A DNA stretch of 53,703 nucleotides, from IMG/VR virus record IMGVR_UViG_3300018939_000022, positions 1-53,703 of that record, one strand, 5' to 3'. This DNA is from a virus. The notes under the pieces are model-generated. The model saw only the letters and a program-made list of their open reading frames with translations. It was not told the origin of the DNA and searched no databases. Every line of letters starts with the position of its first letter. Position 1 is the stretch's first letter. This document shows, piece after piece, positions 24,896-32,510 of this stretch. Position numbers and translations under genes: made by a program.

Positions 24896-26076
24896 CCCGA
24901 ATGCACCCCGCTGAATGACTTGGTGATCTGCGGCTCGCGCGGCAGACTCAGCCACTCCGTGCCGTACCGCCCGCCGTCAATGGCGTGGTTGTCGAAGTCA
25001 ATCACCTCGTCCAAAATCTGCCCGGTTTTCTTATCCTTTTTCCAACTGTAACGCTTGGCCTCTCGCAATAGGTTTGCGCTGCCTTCGTGGATTCGGAGCG
25101 GCCTCGACTTCACGCGATCAATACTGGCCTTGACAGAACCCGGCCCTTTATACGCGCCCACGATCTTGAAGCCCGCGCGCCGTATCTCTTCAATGGTTTT
25201 CGGCTCAGCCGAGTCTGCGACGATGTATGAGGTTGCGAGTTCGGGGATTTCCTTCAACTTCTCTATCAGATCGGCTGTGGTTAATTTTGTTTGGTATAGC
25301 ATCTCACGCCAGTACAACTCGGCGTCATACAGCCGCGTTTCCGTTAGCGCGGTCGGCTCGTTGTAGCCGAAGTCCAAGCCGTAGGCGGCTGCACCCTTGC
25401 CATGGGGGTAGGCGGCATCCGTGACGGTTTTCCAGTGGGTGAAGACCCGCGTAGAACCCGAACCTATCTCTCCGAGTCCGTAAACCTTCCAGTAATCCTC
25501 GTCCACGTCGCGCAGCCTTTCGATCTCAGAGACAAGCGACTCCTCAAGAAACGGGTTGTCTCTGTAGGTGGTCACACACAGTTCGCTGTCGTCGCGCATT
25601 TCCACCTGATCGTAAATCCAAGAGAACGGGTCAGACGGGTTGTAGTCTAAGACGATCTTGTCGGTCGTTCTGAGGGCCAACTGCCGGAATGACTCAAGCT
25701 CATTCTCGTTGGCCTCGTTCAAGAACAAGACGTTGCGCTTGCGCCCCCTCACCCGCTCTGCCTGATCCACTCCGATGAACTCGAAGAGGTTGGAGCCTAA
25801 CTGATACTCGTTATTGCTTTTGTTGTGGCTCGACTCCCGGTATAAATCCAGACGGTTTAGAATCTCGAAGAAGTCGCGCATGGCGGACGCGCGGAGGGCA
25901 GGCAGAGTGTTTCGCGCGACCGTGCAGACTTCCCCCTGCGCGAGTCGCGCCCACACGAGAATGAGAAACAATAGGACGTTGTAGGTCTTCCCCGAACGAG
26001 TGCCGCCGCGCAAAGATGTGATTCGCGCGCGGGACTTGTTCAAGACGCGGAAGACCTTATTCGTCCGAATCTCCAT
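24892..26076 (-). CDS. Terminase large subunit
   Basis: Packaging ATPase-nuclease of 394 residues from ATG 26076. Walker A is GGTRSGKTY near residue 25, Walker B is VLFLNEANE near 115, and the coupling motif is near LDYNPSD. The RNase H-like nuclease has acidic residues in YGLDFGYNEPTAL, IVADSAEPKTIEEIR and DFDNHAIDGGRYG. This is the PBSX/Terminase_3-like family. It overlaps the small subunit gene by 20 bp. Confidence 0.95.
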   Translation of the reverse strand: MEIRTNKVFRVLNKSRARITSLRGGTRSGKTYNVLLFLILVWARLAQGEVCTVARNTLPALRASAMRDFFEILNRLDLYRESSHNKSNNEYQLGSNLFEFIGVDQAERVRGRKRNVLFLNEANENELESFRQLALRTTDKIVLDYNPSDPFSWIYDQVEMRDDSELCVTTYRDNPFLEESLVSEIERLRDVDEDYWKVYGLGEIGSGSTRVFTHWKTVTDAAYPHGKGAAAYGLDFGYNEPTALTETRLYDAELYWREMLYQTKLTTADLIEKLKEIPELATSYIVADSAEPKTIEEIRRAGFKIVGAYKGPGSVKASIDRVKSRPLRIHEGSANLLREAKRYSWKKDKKTGQILDEVIDFDNHAIDGGRYGTEWLSLPREPQITKSFSGVHSG

Positions 26077-26617
26077 TCGAGTCAACAATCCTCACGGTGA
26101 TATTCCTGAACAGGTCTGCGCCGTCCTTGCCGGTGTGTTCGTGCCTTTCCGACCACTCGCCCAACTCCTGCGCCGCCTGCTTCTCGTGCTCGCGCATCTC
26201 CCGCAAAAGCCCCGTATCAACGGCGTACTCTTCAACGACCTGAAAGTCTTCACCCTTCCCGATGCCCTTCACCTGCCGAACCAGAAGGCCGGTATTTCCG
26301 CCGCCCGGCACGCCTTTCAGGTTGTCGGCCCGCTGCGCGATAACTTGGCGCATCCGCTCCCACCGGTCGTTTAAGGCGTCGAGCCGATTCTGCTTTTCAA
26401 CGATGCCGCGCGCGACTAAAGCACGGCGGGTCTCTTCTTTTATCTCCACGACGCGGGCCTGAAAGCCCTTTTCCAATTTCCAGCGAGCTAAGGTACGTCG
26501 TGTAATTGACAGTTCGTCGGCAATGTTTTCGTCGGTCAGACGGTCTTCGGCCACGAGAAAAGCGGCGCGCTCTTTCTTCACAGTCTGCGGGGTGTTTTGT
26601 GTGACATTTTGTGACAT
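26057..26617 (-). CDS. Terminase small subunit
   Basis: A 186-residue protein with an N-terminal helix-turn-helix (LTDENIADELSITRRTLARWKLEKGF, residues about 30-55) and a long charged C-terminus, overlapping the large subunit gene. It recognises the packaging site on phage DNA. The Shine-Dalgarno before ATG 26617 is weak. Confidence 0.88.
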   Translation of the reverse strand: MSQNVTQNTPQTVKKERAAFLVAEDRLTDENIADELSITRRTLARWKLEKGFQARVVEIKEETRRALVARGIVEKQNRLDALNDRWERMRQVIAQRADNLKGVPGGGNTGLLVRQVKGIGKGEDFQVVEEYAVDTGLLREMREHEKQAAQELGEWSERHEHTGKDGADLFRNITVRIVDSNGDSDE

Positions 26618-26702
26618 TCAGGCTTTACGGCTACTCACTTCCTCTGCCCCACTAACCAACACCCCCTGCCTACGGGCGGCCGGTGCGGCCCGGACGCGCG
26701 CG

Positions 26703-27098
26703 TCACGCGACCCCCGCGAAGAAGTTCTCGATGCGCTCGCGCAGCGTCATTGTGTCGTCCGGCTTTTCGAGCAGCAGCACGTCGAGTTCTTTGGCCCGCA
26801 CCCGATTCATCATGTCGCGCTTCACGTGGGCCGAGAGCGCCCACACGGGAACCTGCGACACCTCCCTGATCCTCTCCACGGCCGTCCACCCGTCCACGGG
26901 ACTCATGGCGAGGTCGGTCACGATCAAGTCCCACCGCTCGTCCGCGCCCCGCCGCGCCAAAGTCTCCCCGTCCGTGACGAACTCGGCATCGAAGGCCGCA
27001 CCGCGGAAGAAGAGGCGCAGGTGCGCGACGAGGTCTTCCGCATCATCACAAAAGAGGACGCGGGGGCGGCCGTTCACCTGTAGTGCGCTTGCAGCCAT
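26703..27098 (-). CDS. Stand-alone CheY-like receiver domain
   Basis: The 131 residues make one response-regulator receiver domain and nothing else. The acidic pair is D18/D19 (LFCDDAED), the phosphoacceptor is D62 (DLIVTDLAMSP), the switch Ser is S89 (ALSAH) and the conserved Lys is K112 (LLEKP). The Thr/Ser and Lys are in the right places, so phosphorylation looks possible. No histidine kinase or output domain is nearby. It lies between terminase and lysis genes and overlaps the upstream membrane-anchored gene by 25 bp. Probably intercepts a host phosphorelay. Confidence 0.85.
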   Translation of the reverse strand: MAASALQVNGRPRVLFCDDAEDLVAHLRLFFRGAAFDAEFVTDGETLARRGADERWDLIVTDLAMSPVDGWTAVERIREVSQVPVWALSAHVKRDMMNRVRAKELDVLLLEKPDDTMTLRERIENFFAGVA

Positions 27099-27514
27099 AA
27101 GGCGAATCCGTAAATCAGGCCGAGGGCCACCGCTAGGGCTATGAAGAACTGCACGACGGGGTGGGCCTTCTTGGAAATCCAGACGAGCACGCCGCGCTGT
27201 TTTCTGTCCTCCTGGTGCTCGCGCCGCGACTGCTCGGTGTGCGCCCGCTGCGCCGCCAGCTCCTCCTGCAACTTCTCGATTTCGACGCGGTGGCGGGCCT
27301 CCTCCTGCTTCGCGCGCTCGACCATGAGCGCCTTGTGTAGTTCCTTGAGTTCGAGGTCTGAGCGGGTCAACTCCTGCACGGAGTTGGCGATCTGCAAGAG
27401 GTCGCGCTGTAGAGGCTCGATCATGTCGCGCAACATGACGACGGGCGCGAGGTGCGTCACCGCCTCCTCAATCCTGACCATCCGCGCCTCCATGCTCCGC
27501 ATCCACTCTTCCAT
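27074..27514 (-). CDS. Coiled-coil membrane protein, possible holin-like
   Basis: A 146-residue protein with a long coiled coil (residues about 5-105) and one C-terminal transmembrane helix (VVQFFIALAVALGLIYGFALWL). This resembles XhlA/hemolysin-type phage lysis accessories, and the position near the lysis gene supports that. An association with the overlapping receiver-domain gene is also possible. ATG 27514 lacks a clear Shine-Dalgarno; an internal ATG after GGAGG is an alternative start. Confidence 0.6.
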   Translation of the reverse strand: MEEWMRSMEARMVRIEEAVTHLAPVVMLRDMIEPLQRDLLQIANSVQELTRSDLELKELHKALMVERAKQEEARHRVEIEKLQEELAAQRAHTEQSRREHQEDRKQRGVLVWISKKAHPVVQFFIALAVALGLIYGFALWLQAHYR

Positions 27515-27740
27515 AGCGGTGAGGGAAATCCTTTCTGCGGCCCTTAACTGATTTGTGTTTCGGCCCCCACCGCCATAGAGTTACGCGCGCGGCGCAAGGC
27601 GTGGTCAACTCACGTCTTCGCGTCGAAGGGTCGGGCGGATGTCTTTGACCGGAATCCGCCTGGCCCGCTCCCTCCCTTCCAACGATGAAAGGGAAATCAA
27701 AAAACTGTCATGCGACCGCCCCGGAAGATGAGGGACGCGG

Positions 27741-27938
27741 TCAACACGTCTCGCACACACAACCGTATTCGGGCGGCTCGCCCTGCTTAGACACCTTCGT
27801 GTGATCGTGATCCCCGGTGGGGCTGCCCACGTTGCGCCCGCAGAAGTAGCAGCCGTCGATGCACCGCTCGCCGGGGTGCGGGCAGAACTGCGCGCCCCAC
27901 CACTGGCCCTTGTCGTTCTGTTCTGCCTGTTCGCCCAT
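27741..27938 (-). CDS. Small Cys/His-rich protein (65 aa)
   Basis: Start set at ATG 27938 with AAAGG at 7 bases. Six cysteines and several histidines (FCPHPGERCIDGCYFCG, GDHDHTK, GCVCETC) suggest one or two zinc sites. Part of the lysis-region operon; function unknown. Confidence 0.6.
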   Translation of the reverse strand: MGEQAEQNDKGQWWGAQFCPHPGERCIDGCYFCGRNVGSPTGDHDHTKVSKQGEPPEYGCVCETC

Positions 27939-27946
27939 ACAACCTT

Positions 27947-28204
27947 TCAACACCCCGCGACCGCCAACCCCGTCACCACCGACAGCGCGAACCGAGGACA
28001 GGACGATGAGTAGTCGCGGGCCGTCACTTCCCCGCCGCCCTCTGCGATCAACTCCCACTCTGCCGGGTTGTGGATTCGCTGGCGGCGGATGATCGTCACC
28101 GCGCCCCTCCGATCCGCCACCCGCTCAACCGTATAGCCTTCCGCGCCGCCGACGTGGCGGACGACATCGCCGGGCCTCAACTTATGAAAGGCGGCCTCGT
28201 CCAT
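27947..28204 (-). CDS. Small hypothetical protein (85 aa)
   Basis: ATG 28204 overlaps the lysis-gene stop. Strand-rich centre (LRPGDVVRHVGGAEGYTVERVADRRGAVTII) looks like a small SH3/KOW-type barrel. The hydrophobic C-terminus (FALSVVTGLAVAGC) is odd and could insert in a membrane. It may take part in lysis regulation, by position only. Confidence 0.6.
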   Translation of the reverse strand: MDEAAFHKLRPGDVVRHVGGAEGYTVERVADRRGAVTIIRRQRIHNPAEWELIAEGGGEVTARDYSSSCPRFALSVVTGLAVAGC

Positions 28205-29130
28205 CACCCGGCCCCCCTCGTTGACTTCCAACCGTCGAATTCGACGTCGGCCGTCTCCCGCCGCGCCGCGTTCTGAAACCTGACGGCGTTCAACTCGTTC
28301 GCCGCCCTGATAGCCACGCCCCGCAGATAGACGACGCCCGCGACGCCGACCGCGCCGACGACGGCGAAGGCCGCAATCAGCCACTTGGCGAGCGTGACGA
28401 CCGCATTGAAGACCTCGGGGTTGTCGCGCAGGAACAGGAAGGCGGCGGCGACCGAGGCCAGGGACAGCCCGCCCGTGGCCCCGGCGACTGACTTGACGAT
28501 GGCCGGCACGGAGACGGGCAGCGGGGGGATGGCCGGGATGGTCTTCTCAACCTGATCGCCAAGCGACTCGCCGGCGCGTCGCCCGATCTCTTGAATTTCG
28601 CGGTCTGCGCCCCACGGGGCGGGGGCGGGCGAATCGATGTAGGCCGATCCGACCGGCGGCGCGTCCGCGATAGACTTCGCAACGGCGCGAACCCCCGTGA
28701 CCGCAGCGGGCTTCGCCGGTATCAGCCCGTCCAGCTTCCACGGCGCGGCGTAGTCGTACAGCGACGGATCGGAGTTGACCGAGACGTGGAGGTGTTGCTT
28801 GTGGGCGTTCTTACCCGTGTACTTTTTCCAAGCCTGCGGGTTGCCCTTCTGGGTGATCCGCCCGTCGAAGATCAGGTACTTAATCCGCGTGTCTTTGGAG
28901 GCTTGCAGGGCGGCAGCGAGCTTGTGGCAGTCAACGCCCTTGGCCGGGTCGTGTGTGATGTCCATCGCCGTGACCACCCCCGCAGGGTTGGGGTTGTGAT
29001 CGCTCGCGCTGGCCTGGTGCCGGAGATCGCCCACCGTGCCGTCGCTCGCCTTGCTCCGGTTAGGGAAGGCGTCGTTGATCTGCTTCCGCAGTGTTTCGAG
29101 CGACTTAGCGAGCTGCCATTGTTTTGCCAT
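28204..29130 (-). CDS. Endolysin-like M15 peptidase with C-terminal membrane helices
   Basis: Residues 1-130 resemble M15-type phage peptidoglycan peptidases: S43-D-H45...D57 (AMDITHDP) and H113-L-H115 supply the metal ligands and base. A linker of about 80 residues is followed by two hydrophobic segments at about 211-234 and 243-270, then a short basic tail. Common endolysins lack such membrane segments, so enzyme and membrane (holin or anchor) functions may be fused. Strong GGGGAGG Shine-Dalgarno. Confidence 0.8.
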   Translation of the reverse strand: MAKQWQLAKSLETLRKQINDAFPNRSKASDGTVGDLRHQASASDHNPNPAGVVTAMDITHDPAKGVDCHKLAAALQASKDTRIKYLIFDGRITQKGNPQAWKKYTGKNAHKQHLHVSVNSDPSLYDYAAPWKLDGLIPAKPAAVTGVRAVAKSIADAPPVGSAYIDSPAPAPWGADREIQEIGRRAGESLGDQVEKTIPAIPPLPVSVPAIVKSVAGATGGLSLASVAAAFLFLRDNPEVFNAVVTLAKWLIAAFAVVGAVGVAGVVYLRGVAIRAANELNAVRFQNAARRETADVEFDGWKSTRGAG

Positions 29131-29135
29131 TACAA

Positions 29136-29327
29136 CTACCTCCCCTTCCTCGACTTCGGGGCTTCCCTCTCCCGCGCCCTCTCTTCAACGAGTTCCAGCC
29201 GCTCCCTCTCGCGCGCCGTCTCACGCAGGACGTTTTCGAGTGCCGCTATGTGCTTCATGGCCTGCGCGTCTATCTCGTCGAGCACGATGCGGAGGCGGTT
29301 GCAGTTCTCGGACAGGTCTTGGCTCAT
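29136..29327 (-). CDS. Small coiled-coil protein before the lysis gene (63 aa)
   Basis: GAGGCGAAG precedes the ATG. Nearly the whole protein is a charged helix with heptads (CNRLRIVLDEIDAQAMKHIAALENVL). It is 5 bases from the lysis gene, so it is cotranscribed. Possibly a lysis accessory; no family recognised. Confidence 0.6.
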   Translation of the reverse strand: MSQDLSENCNRLRIVLDEIDAQAMKHIAALENVLRETARERERLELVEERAREREAPKSRKGR

Positions 29328-29374
29328 GCTTCGCCTCGCCGGTCTTCGGGATGGGGGTCGCGGGGCATAGGTGC

Positions 29375-29438
29375 AAAAGAAAAACTCGCCGCAGGAGGCA
29401 GCGAGCGCGAAGGCAGGGCTGCCAGACTGACGGCGAGT
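29375..29438 (-). terminator. Rho-independent terminator upstream of the lysis block
   Basis: On the minus strand an 8-bp ACTCGCCG/CGGCGAGT stem, with a second small GGCAGCCCTGCC hairpin in the loop, is followed by TTTTCTTTT. It ends the early or middle transcript arriving from the right, separating it from the lysis and late genes. Confidence 0.7.
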
Positions 29439-29659
29439 GGGGTCGTTAGACCGGGACTCTTTTAGTTTTTAGAAGCGGGACGTTTCATCCTCATAGCTCG
29501 GATAGGCACGCCCCGCGAAAGCCTTAGTCGGCGCGGCTAACCTCCGCGCCCCGGTTTTAGGTGTGTGGCTCAGGTCGCTCAGCTGCCGCCCAGCATCCCT
29601 AGCCCGCTAGTGCTCTGACGGCCCCCGCCCTCAATGACCACAACCTAAACTCAAAAATC
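29439..29659. other. Non-coding stretch upstream of terminator
   Basis: With the terminator region this is about 330 bases without a gene. No long frame and no tRNA T-loop sequence was seen. A short direct repeat, GTCCCG, occurs twice on the minus strand within about 28 bases, and a tiny minus-strand frame (about 8 codons) follows GAGG. It could hold a promoter or a small RNA ending at the terminator; nothing decisive. Confidence 0.35.
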
Positions 29660-29917
29660 TTATCTCGCGTCTTCGGGTCGAAACCCGTAACGCTCCTGAA
29701 ACTCCCGCGCCCTCTTCTCTAAGGTCGCCCGCTGGCTCATCACCGTGCGGTACTGCCGAAGCGCGAAAGCCCTCTCATCATCGCTAATGATAACAGATTT
29801 CCCGCCCGCCGCACCCTTTTCTTCGGCGGATTTGTCTATCAGCCTGTTGCACGCCCGGCAGTAGTCGCCCACGGGCGGGTCGGGGGGCCGACAGGTGCAA
29901 GTAGGCACGGCGGTCAT
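29660..29917 (-). CDS. Small putative zinc-binding protein (85 aa)
   Basis: The N-terminus has CTC and CRAC cysteines (CTCRPPDPPVGDYCRAC), a likely zinc site, followed by a charged helix. The start nearly abuts the previous stop, suggesting coupling. Function unknown. Confidence 0.55.
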   Translation of the reverse strand: MTAVPTCTCRPPDPPVGDYCRACNRLIDKSAEEKGAAGGKSVIISDDERAFALRQYRTVMSQRATLEKRAREFQERYGFRPEDAR

Positions 29918-29921
29918 CCGG

Positions 29922-30167
29922 TTAGCGCACCTTCCCCTCGGTGGCCGCGTAGTACACCTCCACCCGCACGCACCTGTTCCCGCGCCTTTTCAGCCACCGC
30001 CAACGCTTCTCCCGCGTGTCGGTACTCTCCGGGTAGTCGTAGCCGGGGTTTTTGCAGAAGTCGCCAATGGCCCAATCGCGGCCGGGCCTGATGGTGAACG
30101 TCAGCAACTCGCCGTCGCCGTTCACGATGCCCCAAGCGCCCTCCCGCCTGCTCTGTCCGTTCGTCAT
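29922..30167 (-). CDS. Small hypothetical protein (81 aa)
   Basis: GGAGG lies 8 bases before ATG 30167. Basic, aromatic-rich protein (WAIGDFCKNPGYDYPES, REKRWRWLKRRGNRCVRVEVYY). Another frame on the same strand is longer but arginine-rich and lacks this ribosome site. No family recognised. Confidence 0.6.
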   Translation of the reverse strand: MTNGQSRREGAWGIVNGDGELLTFTIRPGRDWAIGDFCKNPGYDYPESTDTREKRWRWLKRRGNRCVRVEVYYAATEGKVR

Positions 30168-30285
30168 TTCGTTTGCCTCCTTCCGGCCTTTCCATCAAGT
30201 CTCAAAAAGTGTCGGCCCTTCCCCTCCCCTCGCGCGCCACGCGCTGCCCGTGCGAAGTGTCGGGATGGGCGCATAAACAAAGCAT

Positions 30286-30819
30286 CTATCCGCGCCCCTT
30301 TTCAGGCGCAGGCAGCTCAAGGACTCGCTGCCATTGGGCGCGATCCATTTCCATACCGTACTCATTGCGCCGGAACGCCTCTTGAATGTCGCGCTGGATA
30401 AGGAACTGCGTGTCGGGGGTTATCCGCTGCCAGTTGGCGATGAGGTAGTCAACACAACTATTCACGGCGTAGGTGGCGCGCCCCAAGCAATAACGAAACC
30501 CGTAGAAGATCATCCCCTCTGTGTTTTGGTCGAACGCATCCGCGCCGCCCCTGATACGATCTATGTGTTCCTCCGTGGACAGCCCGCCCGTAAAGTTAGG
30601 GTCGCAGCCGACGAACTTTTCCAGATCGCCCTCGCGGTATTCGGGCAGCACTTGGAAGTGCGCGACGGTGATCGAGTCGTCCAAATCTCCGCCGTAATGC
30701 TGCTCCCCTTCCGGGTCGTCAAGGCTGCAACTGCCGACGACCGAGCGGCCGATGATTTCAAGCGCGATCCGCAACCTTTCGGCGGTCTCGGCCTGTAGTT
30801 GTATGTTGCCTCGGATCAT
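30286..30819 (-). CDS. Hypothetical phage protein (177 aa)
   Basis: ATG 30819 has GGAG at 8 bases; the longer frame upstream is low-quality sequence. The helical N-terminus (AETAERLRIALEIIG) precedes an alpha/beta body with FYGFRYCLGRATYAVNSCVDYLIANW. Function unknown; early-region position suggests DNA metabolism. Confidence 0.6.
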   Translation of the reverse strand: MIRGNIQLQAETAERLRIALEIIGRSVVGSCSLDDPEGEQHYGGDLDDSITVAHFQVLPEYREGDLEKFVGCDPNFTGGLSTEEHIDRIRGGADAFDQNTEGMIFYGFRYCLGRATYAVNSCVDYLIANWQRITPDTQFLIQRDIQEAFRRNEYGMEMDRAQWQRVLELPAPEKGRG

Positions 30820-30908
30820 CTTCGTTCTCCCTGAAATCCAACTTATTTCGCCCCCCTCCTCGGCCCGGTGCGGGGCGCGGCCGAACGGGCGGGCGTAGGG
30901 GGTGGGCG

Positions 30909-31535
30909 TCACGCTAAACCCTCAAGCGTCAGCGGCTCGGAGCTGAAGCGGCCGTTCTGCACGACCGTCATCGCGCCGCGCAGGCTCGCGTGGTTGGCAT
31001 AGTGGTTCGGCACGTTCTCGAATATCTCCCGCCACGAAGCGAGCGGGCGCGTTTGCCGGTACGCCGTTACGCGCTCGAAGCACTCCTGCGCCGGGCCGAC
31101 GCCCTTCGTGCAGGGCACACCGCCCACGCCGCCCGGCTCGCGCGCGTCTAAAACCTTGTGCATCGCTCTGGCGTAGTGGCCGTCGAACTGCGGCGTCCCG
31201 CGCCCGTCTGCGGCCCCCGGCTCCACAAGCACGGTGACTTGATCGCCCACCACCGACAGCAGGCCGACGCCGACCCTCTGGCAGCGCGCGACGCCTGCGG
31301 CCCTCGGCTTTGTGCCCACGGCGGCGTAGCGCAGCCGGGTGAACAGGTCGCAGCGGTAGGCTTGGCGAATAACCGCCCCGCTCAGCGTGCGCTTCATTTC
31401 GACGGCCAGCAGTTCAGTACCCTTGCGCCCGACCAAATCAATCGTGTAGCCGACGCAGGAGACTTCGGCGTATGGAGTGAAGCCTAAGTCCCTCATCCAC
31501 TCCGACACCGGCCCGGATAAATCACGCTCAAGCAT
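30909..31535 (-). CDS. PD-(D/E)XK-like nuclease domain protein
   Basis: Residues about 20-60 have the nuclease core: a Glu in YAEVSCVG, then YTIDLVGRKG with the Asp, and LLAVEMKRTL with the ExK. The rest is alpha/beta with a helical C-terminus. The start is uncertain: ATG 31535 fits the fold start, GTG 31589 is possible. It may be a recombination-type or restriction-like nuclease, close to primase and helicase genes. Only the motif supports the call. Confidence 0.6.
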   Translation of the reverse strand: MLERDLSGPVSEWMRDLGFTPYAEVSCVGYTIDLVGRKGTELLAVEMKRTLSGAVIRQAYRCDLFTRLRYAAVGTKPRAAGVARCQRVGVGLLSVVGDQVTVLVEPGAADGRGTPQFDGHYARAMHKVLDAREPGGVGGVPCTKGVGPAQECFERVTAYRQTRPLASWREIFENVPNHYANHASLRGAMTVVQNGRFSSEPLTLEGLA

Positions 31536-31661
31536 AATCAAACGGTGGTGCGCGAATACGCGCGCAGTAACGACCCTAGAACGCCCCACCTTCTCTCACT
31601 AAAACTTTCTACCAATTCCCACCCCCAACCGGGGCCGTGCCCCCGGCCCTCTCCAAACTCG

Positions 31662-32504
31662 TCACGACGGCGCAGTGGTAGGGTGTTGCCACACTAAGTC
31701 TTTCAAGGCGGACTCAAGTAACAGCCGATCCCCTCCCCTGTTGACGAACTCCCTCAAGTCCTTCGTCGGCGGCACGTAAACGCAGTTCGTGGCGGGCAGC
31801 GCCTTTCGCAACTTCTCCGCCCCGCGGACGCCCGCCACCACGCCGCGGCTGTCCGGCCGGTCGTTGTCCGTGATGATGACGACCCTCCGCGACTTCTGCC
31901 GCCTGACGTAGCGGGCCACCATCTCGTCGCAGGCGGAGCAGGACGGCCGCCCTATCACGTCCAGCCCGATGGTCAGCGCCGCCGCCGCGTCCGTCGGCCC
32001 CTCGACGACCCACAAGACGCCCCGCGGTGCCGAGTCGGGGACGAACAGGCCGTTTCGCGATCCCCTGACCGCCCACTTGCGGCCCCGCTCGTCCCTGAGC
32101 CTGATCCCGATGATCCGCCCGGCTTCGTCCTTCATCGGGAAGGCCCACTCCCGGCCCGTCCACGCGCAGCCGACGGATCGCAGCGAGTCGGTGCGGACGC
32201 CGAGGGACATGGCGAACCCGTCCAGGTGGTAGATGTCCGTCGCGTCAAACCAGCCTTTCCACAGCCGGCCGAAATCCTGCGGCGGCCGTTCGGCCGGCGC
32301 CGCGCGCCGCTCGGGGGCGGCGGTCGGCTCTCCCGTCCGGTGCAGCCAACCGCCGAGGGCGTTCCTGCTCGGCCGGTCGCTCTCCACCCTCATGCACAGG
32401 GCCAGTCCGACCTCCGGGGCGTAGGTGCAGAAGTCGGGCTTGCCGCAGACGCGGCAGCGATCACGCTTCGTCACCCTCACCCAACGGTATCTTGTTGCCG
32501 CCAT
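31662..32504 (-). CDS. TOPRIM-domain DNA primase
   Basis: A 280-residue primase-like protein. An N-terminal zinc site (CRVCGKPDFCTY...C) near residues 17-37 is followed by a region with GRIIGIRLRDERGRKW. The TOPRIM domain shows the Glu in VVEGPTDAAAAL and the DxD-like VIITDNDRPD. It makes RNA primers for phage replication and sits 6 bases from the helicase gene. Shorter than DnaG because the helicase-binding domain is missing. Confidence 0.85.
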   Translation of the reverse strand: MAATRYRWVRVTKRDRCRVCGKPDFCTYAPEVGLALCMRVESDRPSRNALGGWLHRTGEPTAAPERRAAPAERPPQDFGRLWKGWFDATDIYHLDGFAMSLGVRTDSLRSVGCAWTGREWAFPMKDEAGRIIGIRLRDERGRKWAVRGSRNGLFVPDSAPRGVLWVVEGPTDAAAALTIGLDVIGRPSCSACDEMVARYVRRQKSRRVVIITDNDRPDSRGVVAGVRGAEKLRKALPATNCVYVPPTKDLREFVNRGGDRLLLESALKDLVWQHPTTAPS

Positions 32505-32510
32505 CGCTCT

